A stretch of 64,000 nucleotides of DNA. It comes from G965222505 sp965222505 (GTDB lineage Bacteria > Bacteroidota > Rhodothermia > Rhodothermales > DATKEJ01). The translations under genes and the position numbers were made by a program. The stretch lies in assembly GCA_965222505.1 (NCBI GenBank), contig OZ244956.1:1054001-1118000 (forward strand), written 5' to 3'. Below are positions 50,718 to 59,811 of the stretch, piece after piece. The notes under the pieces were generated by a model. That model worked only from the letters and a program-made list of their open reading frames with translations, searched no databases and was not told where the DNA came from. Position 1 is the stretch's first letter. Each line of letters starts with the position of its first letter.

Positions 50718-51269
50718 ATGAGACTAACTCTTCTTCTCTTGATCCTCGGCCTTGCGCCCGTTCCCAATTTCGGACCGGTCGAGACCGATCCCGACGGGGC
50801 ATTGGAATGTATGCCTACGGATCCGCCGGCGTATTACGCCATTGACCTGGTACCGACGCGGCGGGTGCCGGGTACCGGCCTAGCCGAAGGGGTTGGCGAG
50901 ATGCGCTTTGCCCGATCGCCCTTTGGGGTGGCCGTTTCTGCCAAAGGGCAATATAAATATGACCTCGTCATCAAGGTGAACAAACTGCGGCCTGCACGGC
51001 GCGGCGTGTATGCGGCCTGGGTCTCCACACCGAATCTCGACCAGGTGGTGCCCCTTGGCGTGCTGGATCTCGAAAAAGGGATTCATACACAGGTGGATTG
51101 GAACAAATTCCTGGTCATCATCACCCTCGAACCCGATGCCAAAACCCTCGGCAAGCGCTGGACCGGCCCCATCGTGATGCGTGGCCTTTCCCGTAGCGGT
51201 TTGATGCATACCATGGCCGGACATGGACCCTTTGAGGACGAACCCTGTGCCAAATACGGGTATCGGTGA
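50718..51269 (+). CDS. Small exported protein, possibly RskA-like domain
   Basis: A 183-residue protein with signal LLLLILGLAPVPNFG. It contains YDLVIKVNKLRPARRGVYAA followed by WVSTPNLDQVVPLGVLDLEK and later FLVIITLEPDAKTLGKRWTG then PIVMRG. The AWV...LGVL...LEP...GPIVMRG order resembles the extracytoplasmic domain of RskA-type anti-sigma proteins, here without membrane anchor. The C-terminus has MHTMAGHG and Cys, possible metal ligands. It lies between the propellers and the multicopper oxidase and may serve them. No firm family. Confidence 0.55.
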   Translation: MRLTLLLLILGLAPVPNFGPVETDPDGALECMPTDPPAYYAIDLVPTRRVPGTGLAEGVGEMRFARSPFGVAVSAKGQYKYDLVIKVNKLRPARRGVYAAWVSTPNLDQVVPLGVLDLEKGIHTQVDWNKFLVIITLEPDAKTLGKRWTGPIVMRGLSRSGLMHTMAGHGPFEDEPCAKYGYR

Positions 51270-51289
51270 ACCGGGCATGATACATTCAC

Positions 51290-51309
51290 GGACATGGCGT
51301 GCCATGTCC
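51290..51309. repeat. GGACATGG palindrome
   Basis: GGACATGGCGTGCCATGTCC is a perfect 9-bp inverted repeat with a two-base centre, 14 bases before the multicopper oxidase start. It differs from 49207-49226 by paired substitutions in the stem. Confidence 0.7.
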
Positions 51310-51323
51310 CAACGTTTTTGGGG

Positions 51324-53006
51324 ATGAAACGGATATTCTTTTTTTTGCTGGTATGGTGTCCGGCGTTATTGGCCGCGCAGCATGAACACCATATGATGAA
51401 CCATGCCTCCGCATCGGACAGCGTTGGGGTACAATGGCGCATGCCGCCCATGGACCCGAGCATGCCCATGATGCCCGGACTCGGCGGGGCATTACCCCCT
51501 ACCGGACCTTTCCTTGCCGGCATCGGCATGAAACCTGAAATGTTTCCCGAAGCCCGGCCCGGAACCATTGTCGAAATGGCCGAGGGGGACACCTTGCATC
51601 TGGAGGCCGGCCTCGTGCGGCGCACCATCAAGGGACGCGATTTTGTGATGTATGGCTACAATGGCCAGTATCCGGGGCCTCGTATTAAAGTCGAGCAAGG
51701 AGCTACGGTGGTCGTTGTGTTCAAAAACAGCATCGAAATGCCGACCACCGTGCACTGGCATGGGTTGCGGTTGGACAATCGGTTTGACGGCATCCCTTTC
51801 ATTACACAGGATCCGGTGGAAGTAGGAGACAGCTTCACCTATGAAGTGTATTTCCCCGATACCGGCGTGTACTGGTACCACCCACACATCCGGGAGGACA
51901 TTCAGCAAGACCTCGGCCTGTACGGCAACATGCACGTAGCCCCACCGGCAGAAGACTACTATAGCCCCGTCAACCACGAGAAATTTCTAATTCTGGACGA
52001 TATCCTCCTGGACGACAACGGCCTCATCGCCTGGGGTGAGGATGCACCTACCCATGCACTCATGGGCCGGTTTGGAAACGTGATGCTGGTCAACGGAGCA
52101 ACGGATTATAATATGGAAGTCCGCAAAGGGGATGTGGTACGGTTTTACCTGACCAACGTCGCCAACTCCCGCACGTTCAACATGACCTTTGGCGCACCGG
52201 TGAAGGTCGTGGCCTCAGATGTGAGCAAGTTCGAACGGGAGGCCTGGGTGGAGAGTGTGCCCATTGCCCCCGCCGAGCGGTATATCGTGGAGGCCCAATT
52301 TGATACACCCGGCAAGGTATATCTCACCAACGCCATTCAGGCCATCAACCATTTTCGGGGCGAGTTTTACCCCCACGTCGATACCCTGGGCGTTGTAACC
52401 GTCCTCGAAGACCCGGCCTCCCCGAATTTTGGCAACCAATTTTCCACCCTGCGGGAAAACACAGATGTTCAGCAAGACATCGAAGCCTACCGCCCATACT
52501 TCGACCAGGCGGTCGATCTTGAACTGGAGCTGACGGTGCGCGTCAAGGACTTGCCGGTACCCATTATGCGCGCAATGGAAATCGATACGCTCTACGTCCC
52601 TCCGATGGAATGGAACGACGCCATGCCGATGATGAACTGGCTCTCCACCGGCTCCCAAGTAACGTGGATCTTGCGTGACAAGGACACTGGACAGGAAAAC
52701 ATGGACATCCAATGGGATTTCAAGCAGGGTGACGTGGTAAAACTTCGCATCTTCAATAACCCCAAGTCATTCCACCCGATGAACCATCCCATCCACGTAC
52801 ACGGGCAACGGTATCTGGTCCTGTCCATCGACGGCCTGTCGAACGAGAATCTGGTTTGGAAAGATACGGCCATTGTACCCGTCGGCTCCACGGTGGACCT
52901 CCTCATCGACATGACCAACCCTGGCGACTGGATGATGCACTGCCACATCGCCGAACACCTGGACGCAGGGATGATGTTAGGATTCAGCGTAAAGGCGGGG
53001 AGTTAG
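51324..53006 (+). CDS. Multicopper oxidase
   Basis: About 560 residues. A signal peptide (IFFFLLVWCPALLAAQ) is followed by a Met/His-rich stretch (HEHHMMNHAS, MPPMDPSMPMMPG). Three cupredoxin domains follow. All copper motifs are there: TVHWHGLRLD, YWYHPHIRED, HPMNHPIHVHGQRY and MHCHIAEHLDAGMM, which carry the type 1 and trinuclear ligands. It would oxidise a phenol, metal ion or other substrate with O2 in the periplasm. The Met-rich part suggests copper or cuprous-ion handling. It ends the LVIVD cluster. I chose ATG 51324 over a frame start ten codons upstream because it heads the signal peptide. Confidence 0.93.
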   Translation: MKRIFFFLLVWCPALLAAQHEHHMMNHASASDSVGVQWRMPPMDPSMPMMPGLGGALPPTGPFLAGIGMKPEMFPEARPGTIVEMAEGDTLHLEAGLVRRTIKGRDFVMYGYNGQYPGPRIKVEQGATVVVVFKNSIEMPTTVHWHGLRLDNRFDGIPFITQDPVEVGDSFTYEVYFPDTGVYWYHPHIREDIQQDLGLYGNMHVAPPAEDYYSPVNHEKFLILDDILLDDNGLIAWGEDAPTHALMGRFGNVMLVNGATDYNMEVRKGDVVRFYLTNVANSRTFNMTFGAPVKVVASDVSKFEREAWVESVPIAPAERYIVEAQFDTPGKVYLTNAIQAINHFRGEFYPHVDTLGVVTVLEDPASPNFGNQFSTLRENTDVQQDIEAYRPYFDQAVDLELELTVRVKDLPVPIMRAMEIDTLYVPPMEWNDAMPMMNWLSTGSQVTWILRDKDTGQENMDIQWDFKQGDVVKLRIFNNPKSFHPMNHPIHVHGQRYLVLSIDGLSNENLVWKDTAIVPVGSTVDLLIDMTNPGDWMMHCHIAEHLDAGMMLGFSVKAGS

Positions 53007-53043
53007 GGCGACGTGCGGTCTCGACCGGGCCTCACCAATGCGA

Positions 53044-54159
53044 TCATTTCTTCTCGGGCAGACCTTTGGCGCGGCGGCGACGCAGGATGATGATGGAGAG
53101 GTCGTCATGGGCCTTTTCATCGCCAACAAAATCGGAGAGGTGCATCAGAAGGCGTTCACCGGCGGCTTTGGCTGTGCGGCCGTGCAGGGTACGCAACACG
53201 GGAGCCAGGTGGTGGTCTTCGAAAAACGCACCGTCTTCGTCCCGTGCTTCCGTGAGGCCATCGGAATAGACCAACAGGAGTTCGCCAGGGTGTAACTCGA
53301 TGCTGTGCTCCTCATACGTCGCGAGTGGGGTCAAGCCCAGTGCAGGCCCTCCTTTGGGCATTGCTTCTTGGTCGCGCTTACGCAGCACCAATGGCGGGAA
53401 ATGACCGGCATTCAGGACCCGTACCCGACCCGATTCCGGCTTGATTTCCAGATAGACCAGAGAGACAAACCGGCTGGGAATCCCATCCCGACACAGGATG
53501 GTGTTTACATGCGTCCCCAAGGCATCCAGCCGTTCATGATCCGGGGCGAGGGCACGCAGGGTAGCCTGTAGTTTTACGGTCATGAGGGCGGCCCCGAGGC
53601 CCTTGTCGGCCACATCGGCCAGGGTCAGGCCCAGGCGATTGTCGTCAAGCTGGATATAATCGACGAGGTCCCCCCCTACTTCACGGGCGGGTTTGGTGTA
53701 CAGCCAGGTTTCCCAACCGGGCAATTTCGGATGGGTCTCGGGCATGAGGGCATACTGCACAGCCCGCCCGGCTTCCAGTTCATCCTGAATCAGGAGTTTG
53801 TCCTTGAGTTCCAGTAACAAAACAACCAACAGCGCGACGAACCCCAGGGTTATGGACCCACTGCCAAAGAACAAATCTCCCAGAAACAGGAACAGGCTGA
53901 GCAACATGATGATGCGCCGGTTCGGCGTCAGCCGCAGGAAGGAGCTTTTGAGCAGTGACCCGGTAACGTAGGTCCCTTTTCTAAGCCGCCCCATTTCAGA
54001 CACCTGTAGCTGAGTTTCCTCGTCCACATAGAACCGATAGGCATCCTTGAGCTCCTTGTAAATTTCCGGTTGGCCTTCCCGCCGGGTCAGGTCACTCAAC
54101 ACCGTTTCACGCAACGGCTTCTGGGGCTGTTCTTTTTGTCGCGTCCGGTTCGAGGACAT
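53044..54159 (-). CDS. Membrane-anchored SpoIIE-type PP2C phosphatase
   Basis: A 371-residue protein. The N-terminal cytoplasmic part (about 1-75) is followed by two hydrophobic segments (IIMLLSLFLFLGDLFF, ITLGFVALLVVLLLEL), a short helix (LLIQDELEAGRAVQYALMPE) and a SpoIIE domain. Metal motifs are GGDLVDYIQLDDNRLGLTLA, DVADKGLGAALMTVK and LVYSDGLTEARDEDGAFFED. Probable serine phosphatase of a partner-switching or signalling route. It is followed on the same strand by nothing else; upstream is an exported protein 29 bp away, likely in one operon. Converges with the multicopper oxidase. Confidence 0.9.
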   Translation of the reverse strand: MSSNRTRQKEQPQKPLRETVLSDLTRREGQPEIYKELKDAYRFYVDEETQLQVSEMGRLRKGTYVTGSLLKSSFLRLTPNRRIIMLLSLFLFLGDLFFGSGSITLGFVALLVVLLLELKDKLLIQDELEAGRAVQYALMPETHPKLPGWETWLYTKPAREVGGDLVDYIQLDDNRLGLTLADVADKGLGAALMTVKLQATLRALAPDHERLDALGTHVNTILCRDGIPSRFVSLVYLEIKPESGRVRVLNAGHFPPLVLRKRDQEAMPKGGPALGLTPLATYEEHSIELHPGELLLVYSDGLTEARDEDGAFFEDHHLAPVLRTLHGRTAKAAGERLLMHLSDFVGDEKAHDDLSIIILRRRRAKGLPEKK

Positions 54160-54188
54160 GGGGGTGGTTCTTATTGAAATAGATCTGC

Positions 54189-55013
54189 TTATTCGACCAT
54201 TGATTTCACAGTATAGCCTTCCGGCTTCTCAAAATGGGCACCGGCGACGGTCTCGACCGCTACCAGCTTCGACTCATACGTACGTTGCCCGGACTTAAAA
54301 TGTGTCGTCAAGACGGGATATCCGTTAAAAATGTCAATGGCAGAGAACGGGTTTTGGGCTAGACCACTTCCCATGCCCATCGGCATATGTTTGCGCAGGG
54401 CGGCCATCATCCCCTCGTAAAACTTGCCCATTGCCAGCAAGGCATCCTTCGCTACCTTGCCTTCCCTCAGCCGGATCCAGTTCGTGACCCAGACCTCTTT
54501 GGTCTTCTCGCCCCCTTCCAGGACATCGTACTTGCGGCAGGGGTACCCGGCCACCACATAGGCATCGTTGGGGCCAACGATCTCCGGCTGAACAGCATCA
54601 TCTCCCCCTCCCTGCATTTGTCTCATACGCTCCTTGAGCATCTTTTCAACCGCAGCGCGCTGGTTCGCCGGTAGCCCTTCGAGTTCCTTGTTCATTTCAG
54701 CCATTGCGGCGTCGAGTTGGTCAGCAACAGCATCAATGGCTTCCCGATCCATCACCCGAATGGTCTTCGTATCATCATCAATAAGCCACATCTGATCCAG
54801 ATCACCCCGGAATATCAAGTCCGTACCCAGCACCGTACCATCTTCGGCGAGGCGTTCAAACTTGAGGTTGGTGCCTTGAACGGTAACACGGGTCCGCTCG
54901 ACCTTTTCAGTCTCCCCGGTATAGCGGGTATCCTGCATCACGAACACCACAGCAGGTGGCGCAACGTTCAGCGTTAGAAAACCGGCAAGAATAAAGGAAA
55001 GGAGTAGTTTCAT
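54189..55013 (-). CDS. Exported DUF4412-like protein
   Basis: A 274-residue protein with signal peptide (LLLSFILAGFLTLNVAPPA). RTRVTVQGTNLKFERLAEDG, LIFRGDLDQMWLIDDDTKTI and VMDREAIDAVADQLDAAMAE lead into a charged helix with RMRQMQGG. The later YVVAGYPCRKYDVLEGGEKT and VWVTNWIRLREG match DUF4412-type proteins, which have an unknown role. Probable start of the operon with the SpoIIE phosphatase. Confidence 0.7.
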   Translation of the reverse strand: MKLLLSFILAGFLTLNVAPPAVVFVMQDTRYTGETEKVERTRVTVQGTNLKFERLAEDGTVLGTDLIFRGDLDQMWLIDDDTKTIRVMDREAIDAVADQLDAAMAEMNKELEGLPANQRAAVEKMLKERMRQMQGGGDDAVQPEIVGPNDAYVVAGYPCRKYDVLEGGEKTKEVWVTNWIRLREGKVAKDALLAMGKFYEGMMAALRKHMPMGMGSGLAQNPFSAIDIFNGYPVLTTHFKSGQRTYESKLVAVETVAGAHFEKPEGYTVKSMVE

Positions 55014-55316
55014 TTGTGATTGGGCATTTACTTTGTACAGTCGGCTACGCCTCGTGTGATGATTGGGTTTTGGTGATCGACTGAACCGCGTCCAATCACC
55101 AGTCTAGGATTATCAATGACCAATCTCCAATCCAAAAGATCCGCTCAAAAAGAACGATCAGCCCATCCTGTACTTTTTTTTTCACGTTTTGGTGGAGGTA
55201 TGGGAACCTGATTTCGAGGAAACGACTAAGCGATATGATGTGCTTCCGTCCGGACGGGAGCATAAGGGGAACCTATCCCTGGCGCGCACCATTCCGGTCC
55301 CAAACAGGCAAAACAT
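55014..55316. repeat. Divergent spacer with GATTGG repeat pieces
   Basis: TTGTGATTGGGCATTTAC (55014) and later CCAATCACC (55094) and CCAATCTCCAATCC (55121) belong to the TGATTGGTAATTG family. TTTTTTTTCACG near 55175 is a T run. No gene is convincing in these 300 bases, which should carry promoters for both neighbours. Confidence 0.5.
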
Positions 55317-57227
55317 ATGGATGCCAACCGAGCACGGTTGCAGATTTTTTCTGCCATCGTTCTGGCAACACTGGGCTTGCTTTCCCTGCGGCTCGTACAA
55401 CTTCAACTCGTCCAGTCCGACATCTACTCGGTAGAGTCGCAAAAAAACAGTGTCCACCCCCGTATTGACCTCCCGGCCCGCGGCCTGATCTATGACCGCA
55501 ACGGCACCCTCCTGGTCTCGAATGAACCCGCCTACAGCCTGACCGTGACCCCACGGTTTTTCGATACCGAGAACATCCCCCTCCTAGCCCGGCTCCTGAA
55601 TGTACCGGATTCTCTGGTGGAAGCCCGCATTTCCGAGGCCCGGTCCTGGAGCCCCTATAAGCCCAGTCGGGTCTTTCGGGAAATCCCATTTTCATCATTT
55701 AGCCGGGTGCTCGAATACGAATACAAATTGCCGGGGATCGACTTTGTCATTGACGAAAAGCGCCGCTACCATCCCAGTGTCAACGCGGCCCACGCCCTCG
55801 GTTACGTAAAAGAAATTTCCCGCAAACAGTTGGACCAACGCAAGACGGACGGCTACCGACTGGGTGATCCCCTGGGGCAAACCGGTATCGAAAGCGTCTA
55901 CGAGTCCGAGCTCCGGGGCCAACTGGGCCAGCGTTTTGTGATGGTCAATGTACACGGCCAAGAAGTCAAGTCCTATATGAATGGGAATCAGGACATCCCC
56001 CCACAGAGCGGCCACAGCCTTCACCTCACGCTGGATGCCAACCTCCAGGCCTTTGCCGAAACATTATTTGTAAACAAACGGGGGGCAGCCGTTGCGCTGG
56101 ACCCGAACAATGGCGAGATCCTGGCCCTGATCAGTGCGCCGGACTATAACCCCGAACTGCTCTCTGGAACGGTAAATGTGGGCATCTGGAAGGGGCTGCA
56201 ACGCGATGAAAACAAGCCCCTGTTTAACCGGGCCTCCCTGAGCGTTCAGCCGCCGGGCTCGACCTTCAAGCCCTTTATGGCACTGGTTGCCCTTCAGGAA
56301 GGGGCCATCACCCCGCAGACCTCTTTTCATTGTAGCGGTGTCTTTTATCTGGGCAGTCACCCCTACCGGTGCATGAAAGCCCACGGCTCCCTTACGGTGG
56401 TCAATGCCTTAAAACGCTCGTGCAATGTGTTTTTCTATAACACGATGATGCGCCTCAATTTTGCGCGCTGGTCCGAGTGGGGCCGCACCTTCGGGTTTGG
56501 GGGACACATGCCCACGGACCTGCCCGAACAATCTTCCGGCATTTTCCCGGACTCGGCCTATTTCAACCGGGTTTATCCTAAGGGGTGGACGCGCGGGTAT
56601 CTGGTCTCGCTTGGCATCGGACAAGGCAACCTGACCATCAGTCCGCTTCAGTTGGTCCGGTACGTCTCCGCTGTTGCCAACGGTGGAAAATTGCACACCC
56701 CACACCTCCTCCGCGAAATCGCCCACCCGGAAACGGGCGAGCGTACCCTCCCGGAACTCCCGACCCCCAAGGTCATCCCAATTCAGGCTGAATACTTTGA
56801 CCTCGTGCGGGAAGGCATGCGCCGCATGGTCATGGAAAACAACAGCACCGTCAAGTGGGGCGATGTGGTGGCCGCCGGAAAAACCGGTACCTCGCAGAAT
56901 CCACATGGTAAGGACCACTCCTGGTTTATGGGCTTTGCCCCGTTTGACGATCCGCAAATTGCCCTTGCCGTCTTCGTCGAAAACGGCGGCTTCGGGGCCA
57001 GTGCAGCGGCCCCCATCGGCGGCCTGATGATGGAACAATACCTCACAGGGAAAACGGACCAACACCCGGCCTGGGTGCGGGAAATGGCCCTCCGCGCCTC
57101 CAGCACCGGCATGGGTGACGACACCATCGACTGGGGCCGTCGCTTTGAAGCAGGCGTCGAACCCGAGGCCGTTTTCGTCCCCACCGCCCACGAACTCTAC
57201 CGCACCGGCGAGAATCCCGAACGGTAA
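55317..57227 (+). CDS. mrdA: Penicillin-binding protein 2
   Basis: A 636-residue class B penicillin-binding protein. One membrane span (QIFSAIVLATLGLLSLRL) is followed by the PBP dimerisation domain (RGLIYDRNGTLLVSNEPAYS) and the transpeptidase. Catalytic motifs: PPGSTFKPFMAL with Ser315, KRSCNVFFYN (SxN) and VAAGKTGTSQNP (KTG). GQTGIESVYESELRGQLGQR is typical of PBP2. It crosslinks lateral-wall peptidoglycan in the elongasome, together with RodA, whose gene starts five bases after the stop. MreC/MreD are not in the window. ATG at 55317. Confidence 0.96.
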   Translation: MDANRARLQIFSAIVLATLGLLSLRLVQLQLVQSDIYSVESQKNSVHPRIDLPARGLIYDRNGTLLVSNEPAYSLTVTPRFFDTENIPLLARLLNVPDSLVEARISEARSWSPYKPSRVFREIPFSSFSRVLEYEYKLPGIDFVIDEKRRYHPSVNAAHALGYVKEISRKQLDQRKTDGYRLGDPLGQTGIESVYESELRGQLGQRFVMVNVHGQEVKSYMNGNQDIPPQSGHSLHLTLDANLQAFAETLFVNKRGAAVALDPNNGEILALISAPDYNPELLSGTVNVGIWKGLQRDENKPLFNRASLSVQPPGSTFKPFMALVALQEGAITPQTSFHCSGVFYLGSHPYRCMKAHGSLTVVNALKRSCNVFFYNTMMRLNFARWSEWGRTFGFGGHMPTDLPEQSSGIFPDSAYFNRVYPKGWTRGYLVSLGIGQGNLTISPLQLVRYVSAVANGGKLHTPHLLREIAHPETGERTLPELPTPKVIPIQAEYFDLVREGMRRMVMENNSTVKWGDVVAAGKTGTSQNPHGKDHSWFMGFAPFDDPQIALAVFVENGGFGASAAAPIGGLMMEQYLTGKTDQHPAWVREMALRASSTGMGDDTIDWGRRFEAGVEPEAVFVPTAHELYRTGENPER

Positions 57228-57232
57228 GCCCC

Positions 57233-58489
57233 ATGCGCAAAAAGTGGTATCAGAATGTTGATTGGACCGTGCTGGTGGCCTGGCTCCTGCTGGTTTGCAT
57301 TGGGTTGACGGCCATATACAGCGCCACCCACGGACCGGCATCGGAATACCTGCTCGATACGGTACAGCGAAACTTCCAGCGGCAGTTGCAATGGGTGATT
57401 CTCTCTTGCATTGCCACCGTGGCCATCCTCCTGATCCCGATCCGGCATTATCAAAACGGTGCGTTCATCGTCTACGGGATTTCTATTCTCCTCGTCGTGA
57501 GTGCCCTCCTCTTTGGGCGAGAGATTAACGGGGCACGCTCCTGGATTGCCCTCGGCCCGTTTAGTCTACAATCGTCCGAACTGGCGAAGGTCGGGACGGT
57601 ACTGGCCGTGGCCCAACTGTTCGGCAATGCGCGGCACAACCCCAACGTCTTTCGCCTCACCCTGATTGCCGTGGGGATGATCTTGTTACCGGCAGTCCTG
57701 ATCGTGCTACAAAACGATACCGGAACGGCGTTGGTCTTCCTGGCCCTCATCCCGATTGCCTTGTTCTGGAGCGGGATCCCCCTCCCGACCGTCGGCCTGC
57801 TGGTGGCGCCAGCAGTAGCCGGATATCTGGCGATTGTCTTTTGGCCGGTAGCGATTGTCTTTTGCGTGTTGGTGACAGCAACATTGTATTTGAGTACCAA
57901 AAAGCGAGGCGTTACAGCCCTGGGCGCACTCTTTTCCGGAGGCACCGTGGCCGTGGTGATGCTGGCGCTGAATCAGGTCTTGCAACCCCACCAGATTGCG
58001 CGGATTGCCTCGTTCGTGAACCCAGAAGCCTATCGGCTGACCAGCGGCTTCCACATTATCCAGGCCCGTGCGGCCATTGGATCGGGCGGGTTGACCGGCA
58101 AAGGGTTTATGCAGGGCACCCAGACGCAGATGGCCTTCGTCCCGGAGCAATCGACCGACTTCATCTTCAGCGTGATTGGTGAGGAGTTCGGATTCATCGG
58201 CGCGATGCTGGTGTTGCTCCTGTTCGGGTACTTGCTGATCCGGCTCGTCACGATTGGGATTGGGGCCAAACACACCTTCGCCGGTATGTTTGCCGCCGGT
58301 ACGTCCGGCTTGTTCTTCGCCCACGTCCTGATCAACATCGGGATGGCGATTGGGGTGATGCCGGTAATCGGGATTCCGCTCCCGTTTATGTCCTACGGCG
58401 GTTCAGCCCTCCTGGCGAATACCATACTGGTGGCCATCGTGCTTAATTTCTACATGCGGCGTCATGAATTCCCCCGATACGCCACCTGA
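57233..58489 (+). CDS. rodA: Rod shape-determining protein RodA (SEDS glycosyltransferase)
   Basis: A 418-residue polytopic SEDS protein. It has INGARSWIALGPFSLQSSEL with the conserved AKVGTVLA, ARAAIGSGGLTGKGFMQGTQ, FVPEQSTDFIFSVIGEEFGF and the terminal GIPLPFMSYGGSALLANTIL. These are the signatures of RodA/FtsW, which polymerises lipid II. Pairing with PBP2 identifies it as RodA. Its 3' end overlaps the TldD-like gene by 26 bp. Confidence 0.96.
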   Translation: MRKKWYQNVDWTVLVAWLLLVCIGLTAIYSATHGPASEYLLDTVQRNFQRQLQWVILSCIATVAILLIPIRHYQNGAFIVYGISILLVVSALLFGREINGARSWIALGPFSLQSSELAKVGTVLAVAQLFGNARHNPNVFRLTLIAVGMILLPAVLIVLQNDTGTALVFLALIPIALFWSGIPLPTVGLLVAPAVAGYLAIVFWPVAIVFCVLVTATLYLSTKKRGVTALGALFSGGTVAVVMLALNQVLQPHQIARIASFVNPEAYRLTSGFHIIQARAAIGSGGLTGKGFMQGTQTQMAFVPEQSTDFIFSVIGEEFGFIGAMLVLLLFGYLLIRLVTIGIGAKHTFAGMFAAGTSGLFFAHVLINIGMAIGVMPVIGIPLPFMSYGGSALLANTILVAIVLNFYMRRHEFPRYAT

Positions 58490-59807
58490 TACCCTGCACG
58501 ATGCCGCACAAAAGCTGCGTACCCGCTCGCATCTTTTTTATGAACATACGGCCCATCAGCACCACCAGCGCCGGCAATCCCTGCGGGCGAACCACTTAAC
58601 CCCGGCGCAAAAGAGCTCCCATACGGTAACCTGGTCCGGCACAAGCTGCTATGCCTGGCAACCAGACTATTTCGGCCACGCAGCTACACAGCAAACAACC
58701 CCGAGCGCCCTTGCCAACGTGATAGATACGGCCTGTACCTATCACCAATCCCCACACCCCAACCTCAACCTGAACCCCTCGGATGCTACGCCATCCCTTG
58801 CCGTAATGCAGGTCATGGAAGCTGTTTCCGATGCCGCCTTTGGCTGGGATGCGCGTGTAACCGCAACTCAGGTACATGTTCTGGCACAGCAGAGAAGAAC
58901 GGCTATTTGGACACCTAATCACGATACCGGGATGCACAGGACGATCCATGAACGCATCCGGCTAGAGGTCACACTAACGATGGACGGCACGTCCTGGACG
59001 GGACAGGCCATTGGGCAGGTTGATGGGGACATGGACGGGCAGCCTGAATTCCTTGCCCGTGAAGCGGTTGAAAATGCCCACCATCGTGCAACGGCACGCC
59101 CGGTACAACCAGGAATTATCTCAGTGGTCTTTGCCCCCGGTTGGGGCGGGATATGGTTGCATGAACTAATCGGACACAGCCTCGAAGCCGACCAGTGGAA
59201 CCCGGCCCACTTCCCCCTCGGCACGCAAATCGGTGCTTCATTCCTGAATGTATATGACGATGCGGCCTTGCCTGGCGGACGCGCTACGGCCCCCTTTGAC
59301 GACGAAGGTACGGCCACACAACGCACACCGCTTATTATTAACGGCATCCTGCAAAACCTCCTCACCGATGCCCGAAATGCCGAACGGTTGAACCAGCCTT
59401 GCACAGGAAATGGCAGGCGGCAGGATTTTCGCTACCCGCCCCTGCCTCGCATGACCAACCTCGTCCTGGCCCCTGGACCACATCAACCGGAAGACCTGTT
59501 TGCGCAAATTAAGGGTGGTCTGTACATCACGCATGTAGATCATGGCAGCATACGTCCAGACCTCGGTACCTTTGCCCTGGAGGTGTCCGCCGGATTTCGA
59601 CTGAAAGATGGGGCCATCTCGCACCCTATCCAACCCGTCCGGCTGACGGGCCGTACGGCAGACCTCTTACATCAGATCGGAGGGGTGGGCAATGATTTCA
59701 AGTTGGATACAGTCCACGGCACCTGTGAAAAGGCCGGGCAGGTGGTTCCAATTTCGGTAGGCCAACCGACAATCTTGTTTTCCAGAATGAAGGTGGCATC
59801 GGTGTGA
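58464..59807 (+). CDS. TldD-like metallopeptidase (TldD/PmbA family)
   Basis: A 447-residue protein. The zinc motif is HELIGHSLEAD (His233, Glu234, His238), followed by GGRATAPFDDEGTATQRTPL, the usual TldD segment. The end TGRTADLLHQIGGVGNDFKL is also typical. TldD works with PmbA/TldE as a heterodimer which degrades peptides, including leaders of modified peptides; no TldE lies in the window. The first 130 residues are unusually rich in His/Gln/Thr. It overlaps rodA by 26 bp, so the ATG at 58464 is likely translationally coupled, though a later start cannot be excluded. A link with the YcaO locus 25 kb away is only a possibility. Confidence 0.85.
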   Translation: MNSPDTPPDTLHDAAQKLRTRSHLFYEHTAHQHHQRRQSLRANHLTPAQKSSHTVTWSGTSCYAWQPDYFGHAATQQTTPSALANVIDTACTYHQSPHPNLNLNPSDATPSLAVMQVMEAVSDAAFGWDARVTATQVHVLAQQRRTAIWTPNHDTGMHRTIHERIRLEVTLTMDGTSWTGQAIGQVDGDMDGQPEFLAREAVENAHHRATARPVQPGIISVVFAPGWGGIWLHELIGHSLEADQWNPAHFPLGTQIGASFLNVYDDAALPGGRATAPFDDEGTATQRTPLIINGILQNLLTDARNAERLNQPCTGNGRRQDFRYPPLPRMTNLVLAPGPHQPEDLFAQIKGGLYITHVDHGSIRPDLGTFALEVSAGFRLKDGAISHPIQPVRLTGRTADLLHQIGGVGNDFKLDTVHGTCEKAGQVVPISVGQPTILFSRMKVASV

Positions 59808-59811
59808 CACC

